From Candidatus Njordarchaeota archaeon (GTDB lineage Archaea > Asgardarchaeota > Njordarchaeia > Njordarchaeales > Njordarchaeaceae), in assembly GCA_029856615.1 (NCBI GenBank), contig JAHKLF010000082.1, forward strand, positions 1-6,865: 6,865 nt of DNA, given 5' to 3'. The notes under the pieces were generated by a model, which saw only the letters and a program-made list of their open reading frames with translations, did no database searches and was not told the DNA's origin. Below, piece after piece: positions 1 to 6,743 of this stretch. Made by a program: the position numbers and the translations under genes. The first letter of the stretch is position 1. Each line of letters opens with the position of its first letter.

Positions 1-4
1 CCTT

Positions 5-1423
5 CTAAGAGAATGCATCTAATCCCTTTCTTCGTACCCTATTTATCCAATCATCTATTTTTGCTAGAAGCTCATTTTTAATATCGCCAAGTAATTTCTC
101 TTCTCTGCTTCTTATTCTTTCTAGAGCTTCACATGTATTCATAATCTCTAAAGCAATATCGGAGAAAACTTCATCCGCCGATAAGTCACTAACCGCGCTT
201 TTTAATTCCTCCAGAATCATAGGAACATCCATATCTATTTCGATCATATCCTTAGCTGTTATCAATTTTCGTTGGACCTCTGTAGCTATGATGTAAATTT
301 TCTTAAACTTTTCAATAAGGTGCTTCTTCTCTTTTTGCTCTCTAATTAAATCCATTATAATGCCTCTGATTCTCTCAATAATCTGACTAGACTCCTCTTT
401 AATATCTAATGCTCTAATGTTAATTGTATTCCCAGAGATCTTTATTTTGCATTTAATCGAAGATTTTGTATCTAATATCGGGAAGATAACTATTGCCTCT
501 AATTCTGTATCATTTCGATTTAATATTAGCCCCCCTAGTATTGAAACTCTCTGTAACAATTTCCTGAAAAAGCTGTATTTATCGATGTCTTCTAATTCTA
601 ATAGCACGACATCAGGCTCTTCTACCCCGGATACTTCATGAGGCTCTTCAACGCTCTCTGGCATTTTTAACTGTCCACTAATTAAGTTTATCAGCACACG
701 AAGATTATTCCCCTTACCATATATTAGATCATAAGGTATCATCATCGCAAGAGAACTGTATATTACAATATTATTTTCGATCTCACCAATGAGTGCAATG
801 TAGTTAGGCTTATTCTTTAAAACCCCGAGAATGATAGTTCTATTTCCACTAGCTATTGCATAGGCTAAATATCTTGCGGGATACTCTATTATCATTCCTA
901 AATTAGGAACATCGATTATAATCGAGCCACTTTCCTCCGCTATGGGTTTCTTTAAATCATATCGTGCAGTGATGTTATATTTACTAAAAATTTCGTTGAA
1001 TTTTATGTAATCGTGCCACGTCGAACTTAAGTTGGGTGCAAAAATGATTCGTGGAAAAGGCTCGGGAATATACTCTGGATATGTCATTATTACAAAATCT
1101 GCATCTCGATAATTTCCCGTCAGCTCGTAATTATTTAATCTCAAACCTGCTATAATCCAGTCACTAATAGGCCCGATTATAGCAAACCTGCCTTTGCTCG
1201 GTTTTGATTTTATTAGTTCTAATTTTTTTTCACTCGGCGTTTTATTAGCAAGCACTTCCAGTTTTACAGCGCCGACTGTTCTCTTAATAGACAAAATGGG
1301 GTACCTTTCTCCTTCTATTTCAACGAAGTCTCCTGGTAATGCATTTTTGAAGAAATCTTCATTGACTACTAGTACTCCAATAATTCTTTCATCTATTTTC
1401 CAAGCTCGAATAATTCTTACCAT
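5..1423 (-). CDS. Uncharacterised 472-aa protein, third gene of the GTPase/GAP1-like cluster
   Basis: I do not recognise this protein and assign no function. Residues about 1-60 read as a small beta-rich domain (for example GDFVEIEGERYPI at 31-43). Residues about 78-250 read as an alternating alpha/beta domain: it opens with GRFAIIGP (78-85), has a hydrophobic strand followed by an acidic turn (DADFVIM, 107-113), and closes with NIVIYSS (218-224) and GNNLRVLINLI (238-248). That layout loosely recalls GATase-like/GIFT or DUF4350 folds, but I see no Cys-His catalytic pair. An acidic linker (about 256-282, EEPHEVSGVEEP) leads to a second alpha/beta stretch (283-340) and then a highly charged, mostly helical C-terminus (341-472), probably coiled coil. 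There is no signal peptide or membrane helix, so it is likely cytoplasmic. The ATG at 1423 has GAGGG seven bases upstream, inside the end of the preceding GAP1-like gene; the gap between the genes is 10 nt. An operon partner role with the GTPase is inferred from position only. Confidence 0.85.
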   Translation of the reverse strand: MVRIIRAWKIDERIIGVLVVNEDFFKNALPGDFVEIEGERYPILSIKRTVGAVKLEVLANKTPSEKKLELIKSKPSKGRFAIIGPISDWIIAGLRLNNYELTGNYRDADFVIMTYPEYIPEPFPRIIFAPNLSSTWHDYIKFNEIFSKYNITARYDLKKPIAEESGSIIIDVPNLGMIIEYPARYLAYAIASGNRTIILGVLKNKPNYIALIGEIENNIVIYSSLAMMIPYDLIYGKGNNLRVLINLISGQLKMPESVEEPHEVSGVEEPDVVLLELEDIDKYSFFRKLLQRVSILGGLILNRNDTELEAIVIFPILDTKSSIKCKIKISGNTINIRALDIKEESSQIIERIRGIIMDLIREQKEKKHLIEKFKKIYIIATEVQRKLITAKDMIEIDMDVPMILEELKSAVSDLSADEVFSDIALEIMNTCEALERIRSREEKLLGDIKNELLAKIDDWINRVRRKGLDAFS

Positions 1424-1433
1424 CTACATTCCC

Positions 1434-2429
1434 TCATAAATTCATCTCATATAAATTATCAAGGAGATTATATAGGAATCGCAACCCCCTCTCAGACATC
1501 TTTTCGAGAATAATGTGACTGTTATTTAAAGCGCTAATTATTGCGTCTAGTAAAAGGAAATCTTTAGAATCGATGCAATCTAGTATAATCTTGAGAAGCT
1601 GAGAAACAAACTTATCTCGTATCTCTCTTTTTCTTCCACGCTCATCCAATATTACTTTCTCATTCATATCAATTACTATTGCGCCCTCTTTTGGCAGAAT
1701 TCCCAAACTATGGAGAAAAATGATGTGACCTTTTTCAAGCTCACCATGTATTGCAAAAGTTGTATAAGAAATACGCAGTTTTAGAAAGCTCGGAAGTATA
1801 TAAAAAATGCCACTAAGTAGATCCATTGTTGTCATAAAATTCTTCTTCTCGATCGTTTCTACATAAACTTCCTCAGGGGGAATAATTATGGTCTTCTTTA
1901 AATTAAAGATTGATGCAAAAAGAGCAACTATTTCCCTCTCATCTAGGATGTTTAATAGTGATTTTAAATTCTGTTTTACTCTGAAATGTGATGTATAAAT
2001 TAAATTCAACAATTCTTTCACGTTAATTTTAAGCTTGTTTAAATCCCCAAAAATATCCCTTTTAATGAAATAAGCTCTGAATATTCGTGGATCAATTATG
2101 TCTCGAGCAATATCCGCTGGCAATAATATTATATGCGCCCGAAATCTCTCGGGTCTTCCATACTCATCTCGTCCAGCTTCCATTACGTAGCTTACACCTA
2201 TTCGCCCAGATTTCAACGGAAATCGTCGAATAGCATCAACAAAAACAATATCAGGAGGGATATAATACTTAACTAGCGCATTCTTCTCAATATCCGTTAT
2301 CTCGCTTCTAAGTATTCCTGAAGACATTGCAGTCACTCTATAATCTCCCCCGCGGCCCGATGTGAATATAGCATGATCGAATTCAATACTATCTTTCTGT
2401 AAAAGCCCATAAATTCTATTTGTTCCCAT
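1434..2429 (-). CDS. GTPase-associated protein 1 (GAP1)-like protein
   Basis: A 331-aa soluble protein numbered from the ATG at 2429. Several features match what I know of GAP1-N and GAP1-M domains: an early aromatic-Gly (IYG, 6-8); GGDYRVTAMSSGI (27-39), the usual Gly-rich turn and Ser-Ser/Gly segment; AGRDEYGRP (85-93) followed by a His before a hydrophobic strand (AHIILLP, 98-104); and, in the middle, LLSGIFYILPSFLKLRISYTTF (204-225), which fits the LP-x-R-x-SFTT pattern of GAP1-M. The C-terminal about 60 residues are helical. It is shorter than the bacterial proteins I associate with this family and seems to lack their long C-terminal part. GAP1 proteins are encoded next to small GTPases in predicted NTP-dependent conflict or signalling systems; biochemical roles are largely unproven. 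Here the GTPase gene is immediately upstream. The ATG at 2459 would add 10 residues and overlap the GTPase stop, but 2429 has a ribosome binding site and matches the expected start near the YG motif. Confidence 0.8.
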   Translation of the reverse strand: MGTNRIYGLLQKDSIEFDHAIFTSGRGGDYRVTAMSSGILRSEITDIEKNALVKYYIPPDIVFVDAIRRFPLKSGRIGVSYVMEAGRDEYGRPERFRAHIILLPADIARDIIDPRIFRAYFIKRDIFGDLNKLKINVKELLNLIYTSHFRVKQNLKSLLNILDEREIVALFASIFNLKKTIIIPPEEVYVETIEKKNFMTTMDLLSGIFYILPSFLKLRISYTTFAIHGELEKGHIIFLHSLGILPKEGAIVIDMNEKVILDERGRKREIRDKFVSQLLKIILDCIDSKDFLLLDAIISALNNSHIILEKMSERGLRFLYNLLDNLYEMNL

Positions 2430-2434
2430 TTGAT

Positions 2435-2441
2435 ACCCCCT
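2435..2441 (-). promoter_or_regulatory. Ribosome binding site supporting the GAP1-like start at 2429
   Basis: Sense-strand AGGGGGT lies five bases before the ATG at 2429 and can pair with the CCUCC core of archaeal 16S rRNA with one G-U pair. The alternative ATG at 2459 has only a weak GGTTGATC upstream. This decides for the shorter product. Confidence 0.55.
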
Positions 2442-2451
2442 ACTTAGGAAT

Positions 2452-3150
2452 TCAAACATTATTGATCAACCAGAAAAAAGGCTTCTCAATGTTAATGGGC
2501 TGTATCTCTTTGCCCTGCATTCTTAATGTCTCTAAATCTCCGCCAAAAGCTGATACTGCGAAAAATGCAAACTTCTTGAGCTTATAAAACGTTTGAGCTA
2601 GATTAAAAACGGGTGATGTGTAAGTCCAGAAAAATTGCTCTGGATTCTTTATACCATACAAGTCATTCTTCGTGAAAACGAAAGCGATCGGCTTTTTGAC
2701 GACTTTTTCAAACCCTTGGGTAAGATACTCGATGAATCTATATATTAGCCACACTTGTGTGACTTTCCTATCCGGATCCGGACTTGGCTCAATTAGGAAG
2801 ATATAACCGTTTCCAATGTCAATTAGCGCCCGAAATGTCTCGCCCATTCTTTCAATTTCTGCGCCAGCTAGATCATATGTTCTCACTTCCACAGTTTGGC
2901 CATCGATTTTCATTCTGACATGAATTAATAGTCTTTCAGCCAATTTTGTCGGCGGAGGTCCTTCGCCACGCAAAATCCAATTCATCATTCGCATATAGTA
3001 ATCTAATCCCGCTAAAATATGCATATTAGAAATGTTCATCATTTTAGAAAGCTTATTAATGAGCATAACGAGGTACGTTGTTTTTCCAACGGCCCTTATC
3101 CCAAAGATCGATATCTGCCTCTTCTTTGGTAAAACTCTGAAACTTACCAT
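2452..3150 (-). CDS. Small P-loop GTPase partnered with GAP1-like protein (DO-GTPase2-like)
   Basis: A 232-aa single-domain GTPase. All main G motifs are visible: G1/Walker A GIRAVGKTT (17-25), G3 YDLAGAE (92-98, DxxG with D93 and G96), G4 TKND (160-163) for guanine specificity, and a G5-like SAFGG (200-204). A Pro-rich segment, GEGPPPTKLAE (62-72), sits where switch I should be and offers T68 as the Mg-coordinating threonine. A similar Pro-Thr segment occurs in GTPases of bacterial conflict systems (the DO-GTPase group), so I place it near those rather than with translation factors or Ras/MglA proteins. Family placement is by motif pattern only. There is no membrane segment or second GTPase domain. 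It is the first gene of the presumed three-gene transcript and its stop lies 22 nt before the GAP1-like start. The ATG at 3150 is backed by GGAGGGGAT five bases upstream. GTP binding is likely; the cellular role is unknown. Confidence 0.88.
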   Translation of the reverse strand: MVSFRVLPKKRQISIFGIRAVGKTTYLVMLINKLSKMMNISNMHILAGLDYYMRMMNWILRGEGPPPTKLAERLLIHVRMKIDGQTVEVRTYDLAGAEIERMGETFRALIDIGNGYIFLIEPSPDPDRKVTQVWLIYRFIEYLTQGFEKVVKKPIAFVFTKNDLYGIKNPEQFFWTYTSPVFNLAQTFYKLKKFAFFAVSAFGGDLETLRMQGKEIQPINIEKPFFWLINNV

Positions 3151-3155
3151 CCAGA

Positions 3156-3164
3156 ATCCCCTCC
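3156..3164 (-). promoter_or_regulatory. Strong ribosome binding site of the GTPase gene
   Basis: Sense-strand GGAGGGGAT differs from the ideal archaeal GGAGGTGAT at one base and ends five bases before the ATG at 3150. It fixes the start of the GTPase. Confidence 0.7.
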
Positions 3165-3196
3165 ATCTCTATGAATACTTTAATTTGACATCAACG

Positions 3197-3211
3197 ATAT
3201 AAAATAATTTG
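3197..3211 (-). promoter_or_regulatory. Candidate archaeal TATA/BRE promoter for the GTPase-GAP1 transcript
   Basis: In the 114-nt gap between the DUF2070 gene and the GTPase, the sense strand reads CAAATTATTTTATAT: a TATA-like TTTTATAT (3204-3197) preceded by an A-rich element that could serve as the TFB recognition element. A start about 25 nt downstream, near 3174, would leave a leader of roughly 24 nt containing the ribosome binding site. AT-rich sequence makes chance matches easy, so this is a moderate call. It is the best element in the gap and suggests that the downstream genes are transcribed separately from the AcnX cluster. Confidence 0.45.
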
Positions 3212-3264
3212 CACAATTCCTTTACTCAGAATTACTATTTCTGCTTGATCATAAATCGGATTAT

Positions 3265-5058
3265 TTATATGAGAGAGAGAATACACAATGCAAATAAACC
3301 AATGAGACTCGTCGAAATGCTAATTAATTTGAAAGCTTTGCTTCCTGATATTGCGGCATTTGTTAGCTTATATACCCCCTCGGTTCCTAAGACTTTCAAT
3401 TCAATTTCGCGAATAATAAAACTCGCTTTTGCTTTTTTCGTCGCCTTAATTGCTTCGATAATTGCATGCTTAATACACGATACTATCGGACGTAATTTAT
3501 TCTGATCCATTAATGGATAAGCACCTTCCTTAGGACTTATAGCGTTTACTATATGCGTATCTGTTGTCAATACCTCTAGATCTGTGATTGCCACCTCTTG
3601 TAAGATTTTTTCTCGAATTGCTTCTCTCATACCTGCATATAGATTATTAGAATCTATTATTACATATGCGAATTTTTTATCATTTGCTTCTAAGATTATT
3701 ACCCAAATCCCTCCGGGACCCATTCCATCCTTTATAGAAAGCTCCTCGCACTTTATGTTAAACCAACCAACTTTCGTGACAATAGTGCTTAATTCACCAA
3801 TTCCCGTTTTTGAGAATTCCTTAACTTCCTGTAGAATTATTTCTGAAGCTCTCTCTCCTAATTTTATCGTATCTATTTCCCCCGGTCGTATGAGAGAATT
3901 GTGAGCGTCTACCAGAAGGCCATCATACCCTAAACTCCTCAGGATCTCTCTAAATGCTATGCCCACCGATAGATCAATATCGTCCATCTCTAGTGGACTT
4001 CGACTTATTATAGTTATAATTGAATTATCGAATCGTTGCCACACGAAAGTATATTCGCTTACTTTCCTTCTAATAGGAAATGATATCGTCCCCGTTGCTT
4101 TGTTTTCTCGACATAATTCAATTAAATGCTGCGCAAATTTCTCTAACTCCCGTTTAGATGGTAAATTTTCTGAGTGAGAACAGGTGCCGTGTAACACCAC
4201 AGCATCATAATTAGCGTGTTTCCTGAAGTACTCCGAAATATAAAAAGGTAGATTTGCACTTCCTACATTCAAAAAGGGCCCCGGATGAATATTGGAAATT
4301 ACGATATTAAGCGTTTTTCCATCCTCGCGTTCAACCTTAATAACTCCAATCGGTATTTTTCTCTTCACACTGATTCTTCCGAAAACACTCTCTAAAATAT
4401 CATAAATTTTTTCTGTCCAAGCGAAAATGAATCCTCTTGTAATGTCTATTGCAGGTACATCTGCGATGCTGCTTGCTATTCTCAGTGGGACTTCCGTTAT
4501 AATGAAAGCCAACAAGAGAAAGAATCCCATGCTCACTATTATTTTAAGAAGCTCTCCGTTTATCATTCTTCCCCATAACAATGTAAATAGTGATAGGACG
4601 AGAGTAGATAATATAATACCTCCACTAAGTGCTCTCTTCCACGATATTATTGAAGTCGTGTAAATAACAAGGACGAATAGTACAATGAGAATCCCAATAC
4701 CGATTAGCTTCATGAAACGACTTAACGTGTTAACTCGCTCTACTAAATTCGAGCTAAACATTATTAATAGACCCGTAAATCCAGTGATATTTCCCAAACC
4801 CAATGATCTCCTAAAATCTAGTATGGTCCTGCACCTAAAAGTAATGATTTTGATTATTATAGGATAAGAAAGGAAGAAACTGATGATCATTAGAAAGGTT
4901 AAAAAAAGATTATAGACAGATAGAGAATCTCTCGTTGCCAAATATAGAAATGAGAGTATTATTGAATTAACGATTGTTAATCCTAACATTTTCCCTAGAG
5001 ATGGAAGAGAAAATAGAGATTCGTATGCTCTATAAATTTTCCTCACGGATGACTCCAT
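3265..5058 (-). CDS. DUF2070 family integral membrane protein with large putative metal-binding domain
   Basis: A 597-aa protein (numbered from the ATG at 5058) that matches the archaeal DUF2070/COG3356 predicted membrane protein family in length and motifs. Hydrophobic helices lie near 22-42, 49-74, 91-104 (weak), 117-139, 143-163 and 170-188. A soluble domain runs from about 200 to 570, and a final helix covers about 575-597. The soluble domain holds the motifs that suggest a metal-dependent hydrolase-like site: NIHPGPF (256-262), LHGTCSHSENLPS (289-301), VDAHNS (383-388), IIDSNN (467-472) and TTDTHIVNA (498-506). H258, H290, H295, D384, H386, D469, D500 and H502 are candidate ligands. No activity is established for the family to my knowledge. 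It begins 23 nt after the AcnX large subunit, so co-transcription with the isoprenoid genes is likely. A TTG four codons upstream (5070) is in frame but has no ribosome binding site; the ATG has GGGGGGT just before it. Confidence 0.9.
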   Translation of the reverse strand: MESSVRKIYRAYESLFSLPSLGKMLGLTIVNSIILSFLYLATRDSLSVYNLFLTFLMIISFFLSYPIIIKIITFRCRTILDFRRSLGLGNITGFTGLLIMFSSNLVERVNTLSRFMKLIGIGILIVLFVLVIYTTSIISWKRALSGGIILSTLVLSLFTLLWGRMINGELLKIIVSMGFFLLLAFIITEVPLRIASSIADVPAIDITRGFIFAWTEKIYDILESVFGRISVKRKIPIGVIKVEREDGKTLNIVISNIHPGPFLNVGSANLPFYISEYFRKHANYDAVVLHGTCSHSENLPSKRELEKFAQHLIELCRENKATGTISFPIRRKVSEYTFVWQRFDNSIITIISRSPLEMDDIDLSVGIAFREILRSLGYDGLLVDAHNSLIRPGEIDTIKLGERASEIILQEVKEFSKTGIGELSTIVTKVGWFNIKCEELSIKDGMGPGGIWVIILEANDKKFAYVIIDSNNLYAGMREAIREKILQEVAITDLEVLTTDTHIVNAISPKEGAYPLMDQNKLRPIVSCIKHAIIEAIKATKKAKASFIIREIELKVLGTEGVYKLTNAAISGSKAFKLISISTSLIGLFALCILSLI

Positions 5059-5061
5059 AAT

Positions 5062-5068
5062 ACCCCCC
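5062..5068 (-). promoter_or_regulatory. Ribosome binding site supporting the DUF2070 start at 5058
   Basis: Sense-strand GGGGGGT ends three bases before the ATG at 5058. The in-frame TTG at 5070 overlaps this element and so cannot use it. The same G-run type of site precedes the GAP1-like gene. The spacing is short but workable. Confidence 0.45.
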
Positions 5069-5081
5069 AATTGTTTAATTC

Positions 5082-6302
5082 TTATTGTAAAATAGCGTGC
5101 AGAAGATTTTTCAATGGCGAAACAGTTACATCAATTTTACCATCCGCGAATCTTGGTAAATACCAAGCAGCTTTAGAACTATTTGTCCCTATTCTTTTTA
5201 TTCCTAACACCTCGATTGGAGCTACAACCATGCACGTATCCGCGAATACGCTACCACCTGCTTCTTCAATTTTATCGACTAATCCAAGATTGCCCGCTTG
5301 TTTTAAGATATATCTAGATGTAAAAATCCATAATTTTACGTCATTCCTTATCTTCTTCCCTCTAATGAACATAGCAATTTCCTTAAGCTCGTCAAGAGAC
5401 GCATGAGGGCAGCCTATAAATACTGCTTCTAATTCATCTAAATCTTGTTTAAAGAACTCTTCCTCTATACTTTTAATTTCCTCTCTAGCAACAATTAACT
5501 TCTCATAATTGTTATCGCTGAATGCTTTTTCTAATGTTTTCGCCTCTGGAGTTATCCCAATGGCATGAAACATCGAAAGAGCTCCCGAGGCTGCCATAGC
5601 CGCTCCAAGTAATCTTAATCCTGTTAAATTTGGCTTTTTGTTAAACATAAAAGCAGGAATCTCACTGGGTTTTAACTGTCTTCCTATATAAAGTCCAAGT
5701 AAACCATAATGACTCTCCATAAATTCATCGTTCTTAACGATTGCTAAGATATTCGCTTTTCTATTTTCTGTGAGATGAAAACCATATAAAGGGACTCTAC
5801 TAGTAATCGCTGCAGCTAAGGCATCTAGACTTCCATGTCTATTGGTTCTTGCCCCAAGAATACTATTAACAAAAACTACAGCAGATGATTCTGAGAAAGC
5901 TACGATTTCGCCGAAATTGGGTCTATTTTCGAAGAAGTAGGGAGCACAGGTTAGAGACGGTATAATTCCTATTCGTGTAAATCCGTCTATTATCCTCTTT
6001 TGTTTTAGGGCGAATTCCTCGGGAACACCCATTTTTCGCCAATTTTCTAAATCCATTCCTGCTGGATTAAGAGTTGCATGTATAGTTATTCCTACGCCCG
6101 CTTCAATCATATCATCTAGTAATTCGATGATTGCATCACCCGCGGTCTTATAAGATACGCCCGATATGTGAGCTCTTCTTATTTTAATAAACCGCTCCGC
6201 ATTGTTTAGCTCTCCGATTCTTATGAGTAATTTTATCGCTTTAGATATCCATTCACCGAATTCTCCATCTAGCATCATTTCCTCTTCTCTAGTCAAATAC
6301 AT
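5082..6302 (-). CDS. AcnX large (catalytic) subunit, probable phosphomevalonate dehydratase large subunit
   Basis: A 406-aa aconitase X catalytic-domain protein (formerly DUF521). In archaea the AcnX pair dehydrates (R)-5-phosphomevalonate to trans-anhydromevalonate 5-phosphate in the modified mevalonate pathway, using an iron-sulfur cluster; a cytoplasmic enzyme. Visible hallmarks: RAHISGVSYKTAGDA (43-57), TLNPAGMD (77-84), SLTCAPYF (116-123), SAVVFVNSILGARTNRHG (140-157), GCPHAS (297-302) and FADTCMVVAP (353-362). Cys119, Cys298 and Cys357 are the likely cluster ligands, all present, so the enzyme looks intact. Length is normal for the stand-alone subunit; fused bacterial forms are longer. 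The ATG at 6302 has a strong GAGGTG seven bases upstream and lies within the end of the small-subunit gene. The alternative substrate reading, cis-3-hydroxy-L-proline dehydratase as in some bacterial AcnX, is less likely given the archaeal setting and UbiX neighbour. Confidence 0.95.
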   Translation of the reverse strand: MYLTREEEMMLDGEFGEWISKAIKLLIRIGELNNAERFIKIRRAHISGVSYKTAGDAIIELLDDMIEAGVGITIHATLNPAGMDLENWRKMGVPEEFALKQKRIIDGFTRIGIIPSLTCAPYFFENRPNFGEIVAFSESSAVVFVNSILGARTNRHGSLDALAAAITSRVPLYGFHLTENRKANILAIVKNDEFMESHYGLLGLYIGRQLKPSEIPAFMFNKKPNLTGLRLLGAAMAASGALSMFHAIGITPEAKTLEKAFSDNNYEKLIVAREEIKSIEEEFFKQDLDELEAVFIGCPHASLDELKEIAMFIRGKKIRNDVKLWIFTSRYILKQAGNLGLVDKIEEAGGSVFADTCMVVAPIEVLGIKRIGTNSSKAAWYLPRFADGKIDVTVSPLKNLLHAILQ

Positions 6303-6714
6303 TTCTAAACACCTCGATTACTCCCCTATTACCTTCAATCCATGCCTTTACGATATCTCCCGTTTTTACCTCAGTGATAATCTTACTCGACACATTTGTT
6401 ATCATGGGGATATTAGCGAATATTGCCCCCGAAATGACCACTAAATCACTTTCCACTGTTACGATCATCTTTGGGGCTTTACGATACTTCTTTAATGCAT
6501 ACAATACAAGCGCGCCTACAGTGCTACCGCGGCCCCCTTTGAATATAAGGATCTTATTCATAATCGATTTTCCGCTAATATCACTAGTAGGATCGCGAAT
6601 AATTCCCGTTTTTGGATTTACATCCCCGAGGAAAGATATCCTGGATCTACTTACGAGTGCTTCCCCCTCTATAATACCCCTCCATTCATTAACAATAGTG
6701 CCGATGTATCGCAT
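6289..6714 (-). CDS. AcnX small subunit (DUF126), probable phosphomevalonate dehydratase small subunit
   Basis: A 141-aa swivel-domain subunit that pairs with the AcnX large chain to form the dehydratase active site. Family features: EGEALVS (16-22) near the N-terminus, SFLGDVNPKTGIIRD (27-41), the GGRGSTVG loop (60-67) whose Ser64 is the conserved active-site serine of aconitase-like small subunits, NIPMI (101-105), and the closing GDIVKAWIEGNRGVIEV barrel (119-135). The stop codon overlaps the large-subunit start by 14 nt, which suggests translational coupling and balanced synthesis. I chose the ATG at 6714 because GAGGG lies five bases before it and because 15 residues ahead of GEALVS is usual. 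The in-frame ATG at 6726 would add MRDV but has no ribosome binding site. The upstream UbiX stop is 29 nt away. Confidence 0.93.
   Translation of the reverse strand: MRYIGTIVNEWRGIIEGEALVSRSRISFLGDVNPKTGIIRDPTSDISGKSIMNKILIFKGGRGSTVGALVLYALKKYRKAPKMIVTVESDLVVISGAIFANIPMITNVSSKIITEVKTGDIVKAWIEGNRGVIEVFRNVFD
6310..6315 (-). promoter_or_regulatory. Ribosome binding site of the AcnX large subunit, inside the small-subunit gene
   Basis: Sense-strand GAGGTG lies seven bases before the ATG at 6302 and within the last codons of the small-subunit gene. With the 14-nt overlap of the two frames, it allows direct re-initiation at the large subunit. Confidence 0.7.
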
Positions 6715-6719
6715 AACAT

Positions 6720-6724
6720 CCCTC
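6720..6724 (-). promoter_or_regulatory. Ribosome binding site supporting the AcnX small-subunit start at 6714
   Basis: Sense-strand GAGGG with a five-base spacer precedes the ATG at 6714. It overlaps the alternative ATG at 6726, which therefore cannot use it. Confidence 0.5.
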
Positions 6725-6743
6725 ATTTAATTTATCATTACTC

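Noticed and set aside
1223..1230. A run of eight T (A in the sense strand) within the 472-aa gene, considered as a slippage or frameshift site.
   Set aside because: The frame stays open and continuous on both sides and no stimulating structure or overlapping frame is evident; it simply encodes Lys codons.
2452..3150. Reading the GTPase as an MglA/Ras-type polarity switch or a translation GTPase.
   Set aside because: No translation-factor domains follow, and the Pro-rich switch I region and GAP1-like neighbour fit conflict-system type GTPases better; there is also no roadblock-type partner.
3251..3268. A 6-bp inverted repeat (ATAAAT / ATTTAT) around a 6-nt loop spanning the DUF2070 stop codon, considered as a terminator or operator.
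   Set aside because: All stem pairs are A-T, the stem is short, no T-run follows on the sense strand, and such repeats are expected by chance in AT-rich DNA.
3209..3505. A plus-strand open frame of 98 codons in the gap and end of DUF2070.
   Set aside because: It mostly runs opposite the DUF2070 gene, has no clear ribosome binding site and shows no recognisable domain; it is a shadow frame.
5059..5081. Possible promoter between the AcnX large subunit and DUF2070.
   Set aside because: The 23-nt gap holds only a ribosome binding site and AT-rich filler; no TATA-like element at a sensible distance was seen.
5071..5406. A plus-strand open frame of 111 codons opposite the end of the AcnX large subunit.
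   Set aside because: Antisense to the conserved Cys-containing C-terminal part of AcnX; no independent coding evidence.
6374..6730. A plus-strand open frame of 118 codons opposite the AcnX small subunit.
   Set aside because: It is antisense to a well-supported conserved gene and its translation shows no family features.
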